DNA of 64,000 nucleotides from Sediminibacterium salmoneum NBRC 103935 (GTDB lineage Bacteria; Bacteroidota; Bacteroidia; Chitinophagales; Chitinophagaceae): NCBI RefSeq assembly GCF_000511175.1, contig NZ_KI866530.1, positions 2,200,353 to 2,264,352 of the forward strand, read 5' to 3'. Shown piece by piece: positions 43,614 to 52,475 of this stretch (position 1 is its first letter; each line of letters starts with the position of its first letter). The notes under the pieces were generated by a model. It saw only the letters and a program-made list of their open reading frames with translations, ran no database searches and was not told where the DNA came from. The position numbers and the translations under genes were made by a program.

Positions 43614-43916
43614 ATGACTAAGTATATTCTTTCTTTGCTCTTCATTACTGGAATAATAATCCTGCTTTCGGTTGATTCAAAAGCACAGACCACAAAACCC
43701 ATCTATAGAATTGCAAAAATTAAAGTAGATGGAAACAAACTGGAACAATATAAATCTGCCTTGCAAGAGCAAATGAACGCAGCCATAAAACAAGAGCCAG
43801 GTGTATTATCTTATACCGCAGTGTCTGATAAAAAGGAAACTGTTAAGGATATGGTTTTGTCTTTAGAGTTAATTGATACGGATTTAATTGCAAGAGCCAG
43901 AAAAAAAGAATTTTAA
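43614..43916 (+). CDS. Secreted ABM-type (quinol monooxygenase-like) protein, internally shortened
   Basis: 100 residues from the ATG at 43614, with signal MTKYILSLLFITGIIILLSVDSKAQ. IYRIAKIKVDGNKLEQYKSAL and EPGVLSYTAVSDK match the start of ABM-domain monooxygenases, and KDMVLSLELID matches their end. The central segment (usually a strand, the A-Y-x-x-H helix and H-F-x-x-Y) is missing, so SDK runs directly into KETVKDM. It is likely an in-frame deletion and may be inactive. Confidence 0.7.
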   Translation: MTKYILSLLFITGIIILLSVDSKAQTTKPIYRIAKIKVDGNKLEQYKSALQEQMNAAIKQEPGVLSYTAVSDKKETVKDMVLSLELIDTDLIARARKKEF

Positions 43917-43925
43917 ATACTTGAT

Positions 43926-44453
43926 ATGACAAATTATTTAATTGTTCCTGGACTGGGAAATTCAGATCCGGATCATTGGCAAACCTATTTTGAAAACTCC
44001 GCTCCAAATTTCACCAGAATACAACAATCAGATTGGGATACTCCGGCCTGCGAAGACTGGATAAAAAATATTGATGATATGGTAACTTCATTTGAGCCAT
44101 CCTCCATCGTTTTGATAGGACACAGTTTAGGCTGTTCTGCAATAGCACATTGGGCAGTAAAGTATAAAAGGGAAATTAAGGGGGCTATGCTAGTTGCTCC
44201 AAGTGATTTAGAGGCACCCAACTATACTTTTCCTACAAAAGGTTTTTCACCCATCCCACTGGAAAAATTAGGCTTCAACTCTATTGTAGTGGCAAGTTCA
44301 AATGATATTTGGGTTTCTTTAGATAGGGCTAAATATTTTGCCTCCAGTTGGGGTAGTGAATTTATAAATATTGGAGAAGCAGGGCATATAAATGTCGCTT
44401 CTGGTCATACAAATTGGGAAGTGGGATTGATGATTCTGAAAAGGTTAGGATAA
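43926..44453 (+). CDS. RBBP9/YdeN-family serine hydrolase
   Basis: 175 residues. The alpha/beta-hydrolase nucleophile elbow GHSLG (64-68, catalytic Ser66), an oxyanion region near VPGLGNSDPDHWQ, an acid in SNDIWV (about 120) and catalytic His in GEAGHIN (about 155). Length and motifs match RBBP9/YdeN cytosolic hydrolases. It follows the ABM gene by 9 bp. Confidence 0.9.
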   Translation: MTNYLIVPGLGNSDPDHWQTYFENSAPNFTRIQQSDWDTPACEDWIKNIDDMVTSFEPSSIVLIGHSLGCSAIAHWAVKYKREIKGAMLVAPSDLEAPNYTFPTKGFSPIPLEKLGFNSIVVASSNDIWVSLDRAKYFASSWGSEFINIGEAGHINVASGHTNWEVGLMILKRLG

Positions 44454-45018
44454 TTAACGCCTGTAGGATATTTTTATAATACAATTTATGAAAACACGCA
44501 GAGACTTTTTACAGTTAACTTCAATGGGTATAATGGGGACTTGTTTGCCTGAGAATTTTAATTTCTTGGGATTAAGCCAAAAAAAGAAAATGTCTGTTCA
44601 ATTGTATACAATCAGGGATCATATTGCAAAAGACTTTAAAGGCGCAATTAAAAAATTATCTGAACTGGGATTTGAAAATGTTGAAACAGCATTTTGGCCT
44701 AAAGGAATTAGTCTGAACCAAGCAGCTGCAGTTTTGAATGAAAATAATTTAAAGGTAAGTTCTTGTCATATTGAACTTCCGATTGGAGAGTATCAGAAAA
44801 CATTTCTAGAAACAGCCAAAGTGTTTAATTGTAAAAACATGATATGGCATGGGTGGCCGGAAGACAAGCTATATAGTAGCATAGAAGGAACAAGAGAGCT
44901 TGTTAAAATCTACAATAATGCAAACAAATTTGCAAAAGCAAATGGGTTGAGTTTTGGCTTACACAATCATTGGTGGGAGTTTAGAAATAAAGTAGATGGA
45001 AAATTTGTTTATGAAGTT

Positions 45019-46073
45019 CTCAGCATCAAGTTTTTAACGCAACAATAGTTCTTTAAACTTTTCTTTTGGTGTTGACCAGTCAAGCGTTTTTCTGGGCCTT
45101 TCATTTAAGAGCTTTTGAACATGCTTGATTTCCTTCCTTGTAAACTTACTAAAATCAGTTTGTTTAGGGAAAAAGTCGCGGATCAACATATTAGTGTTTT
45201 CATTGGTTCCTCTTTGCCACGGGCTATGAGGATCACAGAAGTACACCTGCATATTTGTTTCTTTGGTAAAGAGTTTGTGTTCGCTCATTTCTTTACCTCG
45301 ATCATAGGTTAATGTTACAGTCATTTGACTGGGTAATGTTTTTAGTTCTTTGGCAAATGCTTTTCTTACAGAAGGTGCATCCTTTGCTTTTAATGGTACA
45401 AGGATAACGGTTCTGGTAGTTCGTTCCACAATAGTCCCAATCGCACTTTTGTGATCTTTACCCATAATCAAATCGCCTTCCCAATGACCAGGTATGATTC
45501 TATCTTCTACTTCCTTTGGACGTTCATGGATACTAATCATATCAGCTATTTTACCCCTTGCGTCAGTTGCTAACTTGCGGTTCTTCCGTAAACGTTTCTT
45601 CTGTCTCAGATAGCTGATCAGCTCCTTGCGGAGTTCACCTTTGGGTAACATGTAGAGATAAGTGTAAATAGTTTCGTGACTGGCTTGCATATACTTCTTT
45701 GTTGGGTAACGCTTTTTTAACTCCATACTAATTTGCTGGGGTGACCAGCGGAGTTTCAGCTTCTCAACAATAAAGCTATACAGTTTTGGTGTTGTAGCAA
45801 TCCTGCATTTATCATTCCTTCGCCGGGATAGATAATCCGCACAATGCTGAGCTAACCATGGCTTGTACCTACTTCCAATGTTGGTAAAATGCTTGACCTC
45901 TCGACTAATAGTGCTTACCTGTCGGTTTAAACTATTAGCTATGAATCGTAAACTTTTGCCCTGTGAAAGGTATTGGCCTATCATTTCCCTTTCATCGATA
46001 CTTAACCTTTGATATTTATTCATTACAACAATTTAACTTAGTTAAACTGTTGCGTTAAAAACTTGATGCTGAG
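45019..46073 (-). mobile_element. IS30-family insertion sequence, 1055 bp
   Basis: Perfect 26-bp terminal inverted repeats (45019-45044 starting CTCAGCATCAAGTTTTTAAC, and 46048-46073) and a GTT target duplication at 45016-45018 and 46074-46076. One transposase gene on the minus strand. The intact ends and unbroken transposase suggest that it is still capable of movement. Confidence 0.93.
45034..46023 (-). CDS. IS30-family transposase
   Basis: 329 residues. The N-terminal HTH (YQRLSIDEREMIGQYLSQG, SLNRQVSTISREV) is followed by a DDE integrase core: Asp in IPGHWEGDLIMG, Asp in LTYDRGKEMSEH, and Glu in RGTNENTNMLIRDFFPK, which is the IS30 signature. The stop codon lies inside the terminal repeat at 45034. 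It catalyses movement of the surrounding IS. Confidence 0.95.
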   Translation of the reverse strand: MNKYQRLSIDEREMIGQYLSQGKSLRFIANSLNRQVSTISREVKHFTNIGSRYKPWLAQHCADYLSRRRNDKCRIATTPKLYSFIVEKLKLRWSPQQISMELKKRYPTKKYMQASHETIYTYLYMLPKGELRKELISYLRQKKRLRKNRKLATDARGKIADMISIHERPKEVEDRIIPGHWEGDLIMGKDHKSAIGTIVERTTRTVILVPLKAKDAPSVRKAFAKELKTLPSQMTVTLTYDRGKEMSEHKLFTKETNMQVYFCDPHSPWQRGTNENTNMLIRDFFPKQTDFSKFTRKEIKHVQKLLNERPRKTLDWSTPKEKFKELLLR

Positions 46074-46424
46074 GTTTTATTAGAAGAACTAGATAAAGAT
46101 ATTTTTTTTGAAATTGATATTTATTGGGTAAAAGTAGCCGGGCATCAACCAGATAAAATCATAAAACAATTCGGGGACAGGGTTAAACTTATGCATATAA
46201 AAGATGGCCCGGCAGAATTTAATCAAAACCTAATTAGTGATAACCCGGACCCAATGACTCCTTTAGGAAAAGGGACACTAAATCTTCCTGCGATTTTTGA
46301 ATCGGCTCCTGCTGGTTGTGAATGGTTTGTATTAGAGATGGATACCTCTGCCATTGATGTTTATGATGCTTTAAAACAGAGTATTGAATATATGAAATTG
46401 GTAACATCTTACTAAATTGTGCTA

Positions 46425-46898
46425 ATGAAAAGAACCATCGTATTATTTATTTGCCTTTCATTTTGTTTCTGTTCATTTGCTCAGAATAATAATGAAAAAA
46501 AGATAACAGATAAAGAATCTGTACTATACAAAAAAATCTCACAATTGGATAGTGAATTGTTTGCTGCTTACAATTCAAAAAATCTGAATCAGATGAAAAC
46601 CTATTTTACTAAAGATCTTGAATGGTATCAAGATAATGGTGGTCTTATTGATTTTGAAAAAGTATTCACTAATTTCCAATCCATATTTAACAGAGAATAT
46701 ACACTTACCAGAAGCCTTATTAAAGAATCGCTCGAAGTTCATCCCATAGAAGGATACGGTGCCATTGAAGTGGGTAGTCATCAGTTCAGTCATATTGAAA
46801 ACGGGAAGCTAGAAGTTGGCACTTTCAAGTTCTTGATGATTTGGAAAAATGATAAGGGGAATTGGAAAATCTCTCGTGTAATAAGCTATGATCATTAA
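46425..46898 (+). CDS. Secreted NTF2-like (DUF4440-type) protein
   Basis: About 157 residues from the ATG at 46425 (MKRTIVLFICLSFCFCSFAQ, signal); a GTG at 46419 is less likely. The NTF2-like pattern is LDSELFAAYNSKNLNQMKTYF, TKDLEWYQDNGG, GSHQF and FKFLMIWKNDKGNWKISRVISYDH. This cone fold often binds small ligands or acts as a catalyst, but no specific residues identify an activity here. Confidence 0.8.
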   Translation: MKRTIVLFICLSFCFCSFAQNNNEKKITDKESVLYKKISQLDSELFAAYNSKNLNQMKTYFTKDLEWYQDNGGLIDFEKVFTNFQSIFNREYTLTRSLIKESLEVHPIEGYGAIEVGSHQFSHIENGKLEVGTFKFLMIWKNDKGNWKISRVISYDH

Positions 46899-46907
46899 TT
46901 CACAAAT

Positions 46908-47252
46908 ATGAGACCAAAGGAAATTCTACAACAATGGGTTGAATTGTTCAATCAATATGATTTTGAGGGACTTGCTGAGTTATATGCAGAAGAATGTACA
47001 AATCATCAAACACCCAATGGTATAGTAAGTGGTAAAGAAAATATTAAGCAAATGTTTAAACAAGAGTTTGAGCAATTTGAAATGGTTTGTATTGTGGAAA
47101 ATATTTTTGAAGATGGCAATGTGGGTATGCTGGAGTGGAAGGACCCTAAAGGCTTAAGGGGCTGTGGCTTTTTCTGGATAGAAAATGATAAAATCATTTA
47201 CCAAAGAGGGTATTGGGATAAATTATCTTTTATAAATCAGCAGGCTAAATAA
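46908..47252 (+). CDS. SnoaL/NTF2-like polyketide cyclase-fold protein
   Basis: 114 residues without signal: ILQQWVELFNQYDFEGLAELYAEECTNHQTP, then GKENIKQMFKQEF, GNVGMLEWKDPKGLRGCGFFWIENDKI and RGYWDKLSF. A typical nuclear-transport-factor-2/SnoaL-like small protein. It starts 9 bp after the previous NTF2-like gene, so the two form a pair. Confidence 0.85.
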   Translation: MRPKEILQQWVELFNQYDFEGLAELYAEECTNHQTPNGIVSGKENIKQMFKQEFEQFEMVCIVENIFEDGNVGMLEWKDPKGLRGCGFFWIENDKIIYQRGYWDKLSFINQQAK

Positions 47253-47265
47253 AGCTATATTTTTC

Positions 47266-47772
47266 TCATACAAAAAGTAGTACCAAAGTAAGAATCACGC
47301 CAGCAATTGTAAATAAGATCCCCTTTTTAAAAATTCGGGTGCCTGGTGCAAACATCCAGAAAGTAGAGATTACAAAAAACATTAGCGACACACCGAAAAA
47401 TATATTGAGATAAAACAAGGGATGCTTGGTGTTGGCTTTGTGAAAATTATTCATCTTACTGATAATAAAAGGCAATTCCTTTACAGTATAACTAGCTTTT
47501 CCTGTTGATACTTGATAGCTCCCTTGCTTAAAAAATGCCATGTCGCCCTCTTTATTCAAAAACTTCAACTCCTTCACCTTAATTGCCTTGCCCAAAGATT
47601 CCTCATCAAGATTAGGTTCTACAATGGTTATTTTATGCTTTTCCTTTTTTAGGAAATCCGTGTTTCTGAAGATAAGAATTATACCACTAATAGAATAAAT
47701 GGCCATGATTCCTGCCAGAAAAAATCCCAGATAACGATGGTAAACACGCATTTTGGTTGAAGCCTTGCTCAT
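47266..47772 (-). CDS. PepSY-associated TM-helix protein
   Basis: 168 residues. TM helices at about 13-31 (YLGFFLAGIMAIYSISGIIL), 122-140 and 150-167. The first follows RVYHRYLGFFLAGIM, the PepSY_TM signature of bacterial iron-reductase or PepSY membrane proteins. The middle part is a small PepSY-like soluble domain (about 55-95). It may transfer electrons or modulate an outer-membrane receptor. Divergent from the next operon. Confidence 0.75.
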   Translation of the reverse strand: MSKASTKMRVYHRYLGFFLAGIMAIYSISGIILIFRNTDFLKKEKHKITIVEPNLDEESLGKAIKVKELKFLNKEGDMAFFKQGSYQVSTGKASYTVKELPFIISKMNNFHKANTKHPLFYLNIFFGVSLMFFVISTFWMFAPGTRIFKKGILFTIAGVILTLVLLFV

Positions 47773-47891
47773 TGATACTTTTATAATTGAGTCGCGAAAC
47801 TAAGCGCAGGTGTTTAAGCAGACTAACGCAAACAGGAATTCCGTTTACGAAATCAGTAAAGAAAAATTTGGCAAGATTAGAAAAACGCTTT

Positions 47892-47910
47892 TACTTTGTA
47901 TTTCAAAGTA
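47892..47910 (+). promoter_or_regulatory. Perfect palindromic operator
   Basis: TACTTTG-TATTT-CAAAGTA (7-bp arms, 5-bp spacer), 17 bp before the ATG at 47928. It precedes an operon that encodes a winged-helix regulator as its second gene, so it is the likely autoregulatory binding site. Confidence 0.65.
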
Positions 47911-47927
47911 CTTTTAAATATATCAAA

Positions 47928-48566
47928 ATGAGCAAACAAGAAGAACAGCTGGATGCCATACAAGACATTAAAAGGCTAATGGAACGCTCTTCCAGATTTT
48001 CAGCCTTGAGTGGCCTTTCCGGAGCAATTGCAGGTCTGCTTGCCCTGATTAGCAGTTTCATCACCTTTACTATATTGGAAACCCCTTTGGGCGAACCTAT
48101 ATCTTATGCAGACATATGGTCAGCATCAACAGAATCATTAACAGAAAAAGGAATACTAATTCTGATTAATCTGGGAATTTTATTGTTGCTCGCTTTCGGA
48201 ATTTCAGCCTATTTATCTGCGGTGAATGCCAAAAAACAAGGGGCAAGTCCATTCGATTTAACTGCGAGAAGAATGTTATTGAACTTTTCGATACCATTAC
48301 TGGCTGGAGGTATATATTGTGCGATTCTATTAGTGCAGGGTCATATTGAATTGGTACTACTTGCTACCCTTCTGTTCTATGGAATGGGTATGCTGAACGC
48401 AGGCAAATACACCATTGATCTGATGCGCTATTTGGGTATATGTATGATTGCACTCGGACTACTGGGTTCATTTTTTACTGCCCATGGTTTAATAATTTGG
48501 ACAACAGGGTTTGGGTTTTTACATATTGTATTTGGACTCATTATCTACTATAAAAACGAAAAGTGA
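47928..48566 (+). CDS. Integral membrane protein upstream of a winged-helix regulator
   Basis: 212 residues from the ATG at 47928 (MSKQEEQLDAIQDIKRLMERSSRF). The longer frame from 47787 crosses the palindromic operator and lacks support. It has about six hydrophobic segments between residues 25 and 205 in pairs. The gene overlaps the regulator by GTGA. This order (membrane protein, winged-helix regulator, DUF4153) recurs in Bacteroidota as far as I know. Function unknown. Confidence 0.78.
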   Translation: MSKQEEQLDAIQDIKRLMERSSRFSALSGLSGAIAGLLALISSFITFTILETPLGEPISYADIWSASTESLTEKGILILINLGILLLLAFGISAYLSAVNAKKQGASPFDLTARRMLLNFSIPLLAGGIYCAILLVQGHIELVLLATLLFYGMGMLNAGKYTIDLMRYLGICMIALGLLGSFFTAHGLIIWTTGFGFLHIVFGLIIYYKNEK

Positions 48567-48862
48567 AAAACCGAATAGAAAATTTGAATAAGGCTTTCGA
48601 GAGTAGGGTTCGTTTGGGCATCATGTCTGTTTTAATGGTAGCAGATGAGATTGATTTTGTTAGTCTGAAAGAGCAGCTACAAGTTACAGATGGAAACATA
48701 GCCAGTCATATTACCGCCCTGGAAAAAATGGCCTATATAAAAGTTGAAAAGAAATTCATTGGAAAAAAACCAAATACAACTTACTCAGTTACGGCTCAAG
48801 GTAAAAAAGCATTTAAAGAGCATATCAACGCACTTGAAAAATTAATCAGACAAACACTTTAA
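48563..48862 (+). CDS. Winged-helix (MarR/ArsR-like) transcriptional regulator
   Basis: 99 residues from a GTG that overlaps the previous stop. The DNA-binding domain is LNKAFESRVRLGIMSVLMVADEIDFVSLKEQLQVTDGNIASHITALEKMAYIKVEKKFIGKKPNTTYSVTAQGKKAFKEH, a DUF/ArsR-like winged helix with recognition helix GNIASHITALE. Its probable site is the palindrome at 47892-47910. Confidence 0.9.
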   Translation: MKNRIENLNKAFESRVRLGIMSVLMVADEIDFVSLKEQLQVTDGNIASHITALEKMAYIKVEKKFIGKKPNTTYSVTAQGKKAFKEHINALEKLIRQTL

Positions 48863-48863
48863 A

Positions 48864-49961
48864 ATGGAAAACAAGACCATAAAATTATCCAGCAAACAAT
48901 ATGTAGAATTGTTTCTTATTTCCTGCGGGATTATCATTGCAACGTTTATAGCTAAAATACCTCAGTTTTTTGGACTGACAGAAGACGAATATTACGCAAA
49001 GAACCTGTCATTCATTATAGTTCCTACTTTAATGGCCTACTTTATCTGGAAAAAAGAAATCGATTTTAAAAAAGCAGCTATCGCATTAGTGGTTATAATT
49101 CTTTCATGGGTGTACATGAACTTATTGCCTTCAGTTGAATCAAATGATTCTCTGATTTTGGCCTGCATGCATATGCCTATTCTTGCATGGACAATACTGG
49201 GTTTTATTTACATAAAAGGAGAAGTAAAAAATTCAAAATTAAAAATTGAATATCTGATATATAACAGCAATCTGGCAGTAATGTCGGCAATGCTAGTAAT
49301 TTCCGGATTTATTTTTTCCGCATTAACCATTGGCATGTTTAACCTGATTGAAGTTAAGATTGAAACATTTTATTTTAACTATGTGGTTATAACAGGTCTA
49401 TCTGCCGTTCCCTTAATTGCCAGTTATCTGGTAGAAAACAATGCAGGATTGGTAAACAAAATAACGCCACTGATTGCCAAAATTTTCACACCCCTGGTAT
49501 TAATCATGCTCACCATCTTTACGATTACCTTATTCGCAACAGGTAAAAGTATTTACAGTAATAGAGATTTTTTACTCATTTTCAATCTGGTATTGATAGG
49601 GGTGATGGCTTTGATTCTATTCTCGGTTATTGAAGCCAACAAACTAAAAGATAATAGAATAAATACGATTCTGTTACTGCTGCTGTCAACAGTTACCATT
49701 ATTGTGAATGGAATAGCCTTGTCTGCTATTCTCTTCAGACTATCGGAATTTGGCGTCAGTGCAAACAGGATAGCCGTACTGGGTGCCAACCTGATTATAT
49801 TTACCAATCTTATTTTGGTTTTCTTTAAACTGGTTAAAGCAACTAAAAAGAAAGATGCCATTGAAGAAGTTGCCAACACAATTGTTTCTTACTTGCCTGT
49901 CTATGGTGGCTGGGCATTTATTGTTGCTTTTTTATTCCCCCTTATATTTCAATACAAATAA
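48864..49961 (+). CDS. DUF4153 integral membrane protein
   Basis: 365 residues with about ten hydrophobic segments, including FIIVPTLMAYFIWKKE, MLVISGFIFSALTIGMFNL and VVITGLSAVPLIASYLVE. The layout fits DUF4153 membrane proteins. It starts 1 bp after the regulator stop and is the last gene of the operon. Its end overlaps the convergent methyltransferase gene by 30 bp. Confidence 0.8.
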   Translation: MENKTIKLSSKQYVELFLISCGIIIATFIAKIPQFFGLTEDEYYAKNLSFIIVPTLMAYFIWKKEIDFKKAAIALVVIILSWVYMNLLPSVESNDSLILACMHMPILAWTILGFIYIKGEVKNSKLKIEYLIYNSNLAVMSAMLVISGFIFSALTIGMFNLIEVKIETFYFNYVVITGLSAVPLIASYLVENNAGLVNKITPLIAKIFTPLVLIMLTIFTITLFATGKSIYSNRDFLLIFNLVLIGVMALILFSVIEANKLKDNRINTILLLLLSTVTIIVNGIALSAILFRLSEFGVSANRIAVLGANLIIFTNLILVFFKLVKATKKKDAIEEVANTIVSYLPVYGGWAFIVAFLFPLIFQYK

Positions 49962-50567
49962 CCCTATCGTTACTTCCGTTCCTTCATTTTGAACCGCAAT
50001 CAATTCCTGTTCCTGAATGAACAAAGAAAAATAGGTAACAAAAGAACTTGCATTAATGCGGTAAGGGGTTGCTAATAAAATAGTGACCCCTTTTTCCAAA
50101 TAAGAATTCACTATTAATTTTAATGATTCAAAATCCCTCTCATCGTAATTTATATCACTTAGCAAAAGAATATCTGCGGGAATATCTCCGGCATAATTAT
50201 TCCAATCCAGTTCCAATGCTTTTACATTTTTACATCCAAGAGCATCAATGTTTATTTGCATCAGCTCCACAGCCTCTTTGGCATAATCGGTTATGATTAT
50301 TGAAGATGCTGTTTTGGCAGCAAAGAAAGAAGGCAATCCAATACCAGCACCCAGTTCTAATACCTGTTTCTCACGAATTAAATCCGGATATCTCTTCAAA
50401 AACCAAAGCATTGCCAGAGAAGATGGCCAGCATTTTGCCCAGAATGGAAATTCAGTTTCGGTATTATTCAAAAGCAATGTTTCATAGGTTGCTTTTAATT
50501 TATCCGGATCCGGAATAGTTAAACTCAAATCAGGGGAAAAAGAAAAGTCAATTACCGGATACACCAT
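49932..50567 (-). CDS. Class I SAM-dependent methyltransferase
   Basis: 211 residues with SAM-binding motif I VLELGAGIGLPSFFAAK (about 70-86), an acidic strand-2 end in IIITDYAKEAVELM, and motif IV ILLLSDINYDERDFESL. FPFWAKCWPSSLAML before motif I resembles the METTL/nicotinamide N-methyltransferase group, which modifies proteins or small amines. Substrate unknown. Confidence 0.85.
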   Translation of the reverse strand: MVYPVIDFSFSPDLSLTIPDPDKLKATYETLLLNNTETEFPFWAKCWPSSLAMLWFLKRYPDLIREKQVLELGAGIGLPSFFAAKTASSIIITDYAKEAVELMQINIDALGCKNVKALELDWNNYAGDIPADILLLSDINYDERDFESLKLIVNSYLEKGVTILLATPYRINASSFVTYFSLFIQEQELIAVQNEGTEVTIGLFVLKYKGE

Positions 50568-50570
50568 CGT

Positions 50571-51716
50571 TTACTGAATCACAATATTTTCATACAATAT
50601 ATTGGCAACCTTTCTTAGTACTTTGTTGAATCCATTTTCGTACGCCGGATCAGATCCGTTGGTAATAACAACTATACCAAACTTTTCTTTGGGGTCAAAA
50701 AACATGATGCTATACAATCCATAAGCGGAACCTGTATGCCCAACCAGTGTTTTTCCTTCTATTAAATTAGATGTTTTTGACAATGCCAATCCATATTGTT
50801 CTTTTTCAGAATACATGGTTTGCATTTTCCTGGAACTCCTCTTTGCAATGATTCTTTCACCCTTATACTTACCGTAATTAGCGTGCATCATCATATACTT
50901 TGCCAAATCAGGGGCGGATATTTTCATGCCCCCGGTTGGAGAAAAAATGGGGGTTGAATAGCCAAGCGTATAAGCTTCAAGTTCTTTTTTACGGGATGCA
51001 TAAGCGCCTGAAGAAAATATAAACTTTGCTGAGTCTCTGTTGTAGTCGTAAATCTGTGCAAACTGCTCATTATCAAATTCATCTACATTATATCCTCCGA
51101 ATAAGCTGAGTGGTTGCAGAATATTTTGTTGTATGTATTTATCGAATCGTATTCCTGAAATCCTTTCTAATATTGCACCTGCCATATTGTAATTCAGGTT
51201 ACAATACTGATATCCGGAATCCGGAGCGTAGGAGTTGTAACATTTTCTCCAGTTAGCATTTTTGGCCGGATTAATGGCATCCAGACTAAAATATCCCTGA
51301 CTGTCATTGATAGAAGAACGATGAGACAAGATCATTTTTAAAGTGATGGGCTGCTCGGGAAATGAAGGATTTCGTACAATAAATCCAACGAGTGGGCTGA
51401 TATCGTCATCCAGGGATACTTTCTTTTTCTCAATCAGCTGCATGATGGCTGTTGCAGTAAATGATTTGGAGATGGATGCAATTCTGAACAGATGACTGGT
51501 AGATAGCTGTTCACGGGTTTGTTCATTTTTATATCCATATGCATTCGTGAAAACCACTTTATTGTTTTTAACCACTGCTACAGACAATCCCATAACTGGG
51601 GTTTCCTTCATTATGGCTAAAATAGAAGAGTCTGCTTTTGAATATTGCGCACTTGCCTCAGGCAGGTGAATCAAAAGCAGACTCAGGCTAAATAAAAGAT
51701 ATTTAAATGGGTGCAT
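50571..51716 (-). CDS. Secreted serine hydrolase of the beta-lactamase family
   Basis: 381 residues, signal MHPFKYLLFSLSLLLIHLPEASAQ. Class C beta-lactamase/DD-peptidase fold with S-x-x-K at 81-84 (SISK), Y-x-N in YQYCNLNYNMAG (about 169) and H-T-G in VGHTGSAYG (about 327). It could act on peptidoglycan peptides or esters; true beta-lactamase activity is not implied. It starts a minus-strand run. Confidence 0.9.
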   Translation of the reverse strand: MHPFKYLLFSLSLLLIHLPEASAQYSKADSSILAIMKETPVMGLSVAVVKNNKVVFTNAYGYKNEQTREQLSTSHLFRIASISKSFTATAIMQLIEKKKVSLDDDISPLVGFIVRNPSFPEQPITLKMILSHRSSINDSQGYFSLDAINPAKNANWRKCYNSYAPDSGYQYCNLNYNMAGAILERISGIRFDKYIQQNILQPLSLFGGYNVDEFDNEQFAQIYDYNRDSAKFIFSSGAYASRKKELEAYTLGYSTPIFSPTGGMKISAPDLAKYMMMHANYGKYKGERIIAKRSSRKMQTMYSEKEQYGLALSKTSNLIEGKTLVGHTGSAYGLYSIMFFDPKEKFGIVVITNGSDPAYENGFNKVLRKVANILYENIVIQ

Positions 51717-51749
51717 CTTTACCGCTTTAGGGTGATAGGATGCATAAAT

Positions 51750-52466
51750 TTAAGGGTTGGTAGACCAAATTGAACTCTCTTTTACAAAAACCCTTCTGTT
51801 TAATTTTAATTGTGCAATAATCAATTCTGCAAAATCTTCCGGATGCATCAAGCGCTCTTCATTATTGTTAATTAAATTAGCAGAGTGGGCCAATTCTGTA
51901 ACCACTGTACTGGGAGCCATTGCTGTAACCCTGATATTGTACTTTCTTACTTCCTGCATTAGGGACTCTGTTAATCCCATTACACCAAACTTAGAAGCAC
52001 TGTAGGCACTGGTGGTTGCCGCTCCCCTTAATCCGGCAGTAGAAGACACATTTACAATATCTCCTGTAAGGCGTTTCATCATTTGTGGTAAAACGGCTCT
52101 GGTAGTGTAATACACACCAAACAGATTTACTTTAACCTGTTGCTCCCATACTTCCGGACTAAGATCCAGAAACTTTCCGAAAGTTCCGGTTCCGGCGTTA
52201 TTAATTAAAATATCAATTGGGCCTAGTGCAGCTTCTACTTTTTCAACTGCCCAATTTACTGCGTTAATATTACTGATGTCTGCAGTTGCAATAATCGATT
52301 TAACCCCTAAGGCAGTAATTTCTGCTGCAACCTGCTGCAGGTCAATTTCTGATCTTGCCATTAGTCCAACATGAACACCTTCCTTTGCCAATGCAATGGC
52401 GATTGCTTTTCCAATTCCCTTTCCGGCACCAGTTACCAATGCCACTTTATTCTGTAATGATTCCAT
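51750..52466 (-). CDS. Short-chain dehydrogenase/reductase (FabG-like)
   Basis: 238 residues. Cofactor motif TGAGKGIG (12-19), NNAG (89-92), catalytic Ser142, Tyr155 and Lys159 (AYSASKF). The basic residue in LMARSE favours NADP(H). Probably a 3-oxoacyl-ACP reductase-like enzyme; the substrate cannot be set. It lies next to the ene-reductase gene. Confidence 0.92.
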   Translation of the reverse strand: MESLQNKVALVTGAGKGIGKAIAIALAKEGVHVGLMARSEIDLQQVAAEITALGVKSIIATADISNINAVNWAVEKVEAALGPIDILINNAGTGTFGKFLDLSPEVWEQQVKVNLFGVYYTTRAVLPQMMKRLTGDIVNVSSTAGLRGAATTSAYSASKFGVMGLTESLMQEVRKYNIRVTAMAPSTVVTELAHSANLINNNEERLMHPEDFAELIIAQLKLNRRVFVKESSIWSTNP

Positions 52467-52475
52467 TATAATTAT

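Larger units (their letters stand above)
44488..46415 (+). pseudogene. Sugar-phosphate isomerase/epimerase-like gene split by IS30
   Basis: The 5' part (44488-45018) encodes a twin-arginine-like signal (MKTRRDFLQLTSMGIMG) and a TIM-barrel start (SVQLYTIRDHIAKDF, ENVETAFWP, GLHNHWWEF). The 3' part (46077-46415) continues LLEELDKDIFFEIDIYWVKVAGH and LMHIKDGP, ending at 46415. Removing the IS and one GTT copy joins the parts in frame, giving about 289 residues, the normal family length. The gene was intact until the insertion, which is probably recent. Confidence 0.88.

Noticed and set aside
47787-47927. N-terminal extension of the membrane-protein gene
   Set aside because: The extension would cross the palindromic operator and adds a basic non-conserved stretch; the ATG at 47928 fits better.
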